Of a stretch of 64,000 nt of DNA, positions 63,945 through 64,000 are shown in pieces. Numbering within the stretch: the first letter of the stretch is position 1; every line of letters begins with the position of its first letter. Source of the DNA: Myroides odoratimimus (lineage in GTDB: Bacteria; Bacteroidota; Bacteroidia; Flavobacteriales; Flavobacteriaceae). The stretch spans positions 1 through 64,000 of the forward strand of contig NZ_JACAKB010000021.1 of assembly GCF_030326305.1 (NCBI RefSeq), read 5' to 3'. Below the pieces are notes generated by a model. It searched no databases, was not told the DNA's origin, and was given only the letters and a program-made list of their open reading frames with translations. The position numbers and the translations under genes are program-made.

Positions 63945-64000
63945 ATGAAAAAACTCTCTTTTTTATTTATTGCCTTGGCTAGCTTACTAGTATCGTGTAG
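63945..64000 (+). CDS. Lipoprotein, N-terminus only (cut by window end)
   Basis: ATG 63945 opens MKKLSFLFIALASLLVSC, a complete lipoprotein signal with lipobox Cys18, then the window ends. It lies 88 bp after the peroxidase gene on the same strand and probably continues the operon. Confidence 0.7.
   Translation, partial: MKKLSFLFIALASLLVSC

Overview
The window is low-GC DNA from a Bacteroidota bacterium, most likely a flavobacterium (Flavobacterium/Myroides-like; the genus is a guess). The evidence is SusC/SusD pairs, TonB receptors with N-terminal carboxypeptidase-regulatory-like domains, RteC, Bacteroidetes-type MobA/MobB/TraG genes, an animal-type UDP-glucose dehydrogenase, and TAnnTTTG-type promoter motifs. 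No rRNA, tRNA or CRISPR array was seen.

Region 1 (1-17.2 kb). After remnants of IS66 and IS21 elements and a small cytidylyltransferase-like gene comes a surface-polysaccharide (O-antigen/capsule) operon of sixteen genes, all on the minus strand and read from 17.1 down to 1.1 kb. It holds UDP-sugar dehydrogenases (tviB/wbpO type and ugd), a UDP-glucuronate epimerase, a Wzx flippase, an acetyltransferase, glycosyltransferases, an EpsG-like Wzy polymerase, and a UDP-N-acetyl-L-fucosamine module (fnlA, a stand-alone cupin, an fnlC-type 2-epimerase, an RmlD-type reductase, wbuB). It ends with a sugar ketoreductase, a WecA/MraY-type initiating phosphotransferase and a NeuD-like acyltransferase. 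A Wzx/Wzy-dependent polymer containing L-FucNAc and uronic acids is inferred.

Region 2 (17.3-33.1 kb). This is a mobilizable or conjugative element with TraG/VirD4 coupling protein, a topoisomerase III-like protein lacking TOPRIM acidic residues, a DUF3945 protein, an excisionase-like HTH protein, relaxase MobB and accessory MobA. Cargo includes a lipoprotein, a CPBP protease and a small HTH regulator. The head of the element is present twice (19.27-20.08 and 21.36-22.15 kb), one copy decayed. No integrase is visible.

Region 3 (33.1-34.65 kb). About 1.45 kb without a credible gene holds a dense series of long inverted repeats, one ending in an intrinsic-terminator-like hairpin. It looks like one or two large structured RNAs, divergent from an HTH regulator and running up to the start of a susC gene. 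This is the strongest candidate for something undescribed here.

Region 4 (34.66-46 kb). A SusC-SusD-lipoprotein-S9 peptidase operon faces a secreted DUF6520-like small protein. An AraC regulator and an orphan rteC are divergent from each other. RagAB-like peptide uptake or peptide signalling is the inferred role.

Region 5 (46-57 kb). Mixed housekeeping and accessory genes: acyl-CoA dehydrogenase, a small helical protein with an AraC-type regulator, a CsbD-like stress protein, a GT14 glycosyltransferase, an M15 peptidase and a LemA/DUF3137/membrane-protein operon. Between them lie decayed insertion sequences (IS200, IS21, IS1595), a broken ornithine cyclodeaminase gene, and the second copy of a structured non-coding repeat also found at 1.65-1.89 kb.

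Region 6 (57-64 kb). A plus-strand operon with a Fur-box-like site upstream: TonB receptor, DUF4876-like lipoprotein, an outer-membrane beta-barrel, a di-heme cytochrome c peroxidase and a lipoprotein cut by the window end. A role in metal acquisition is inferred.
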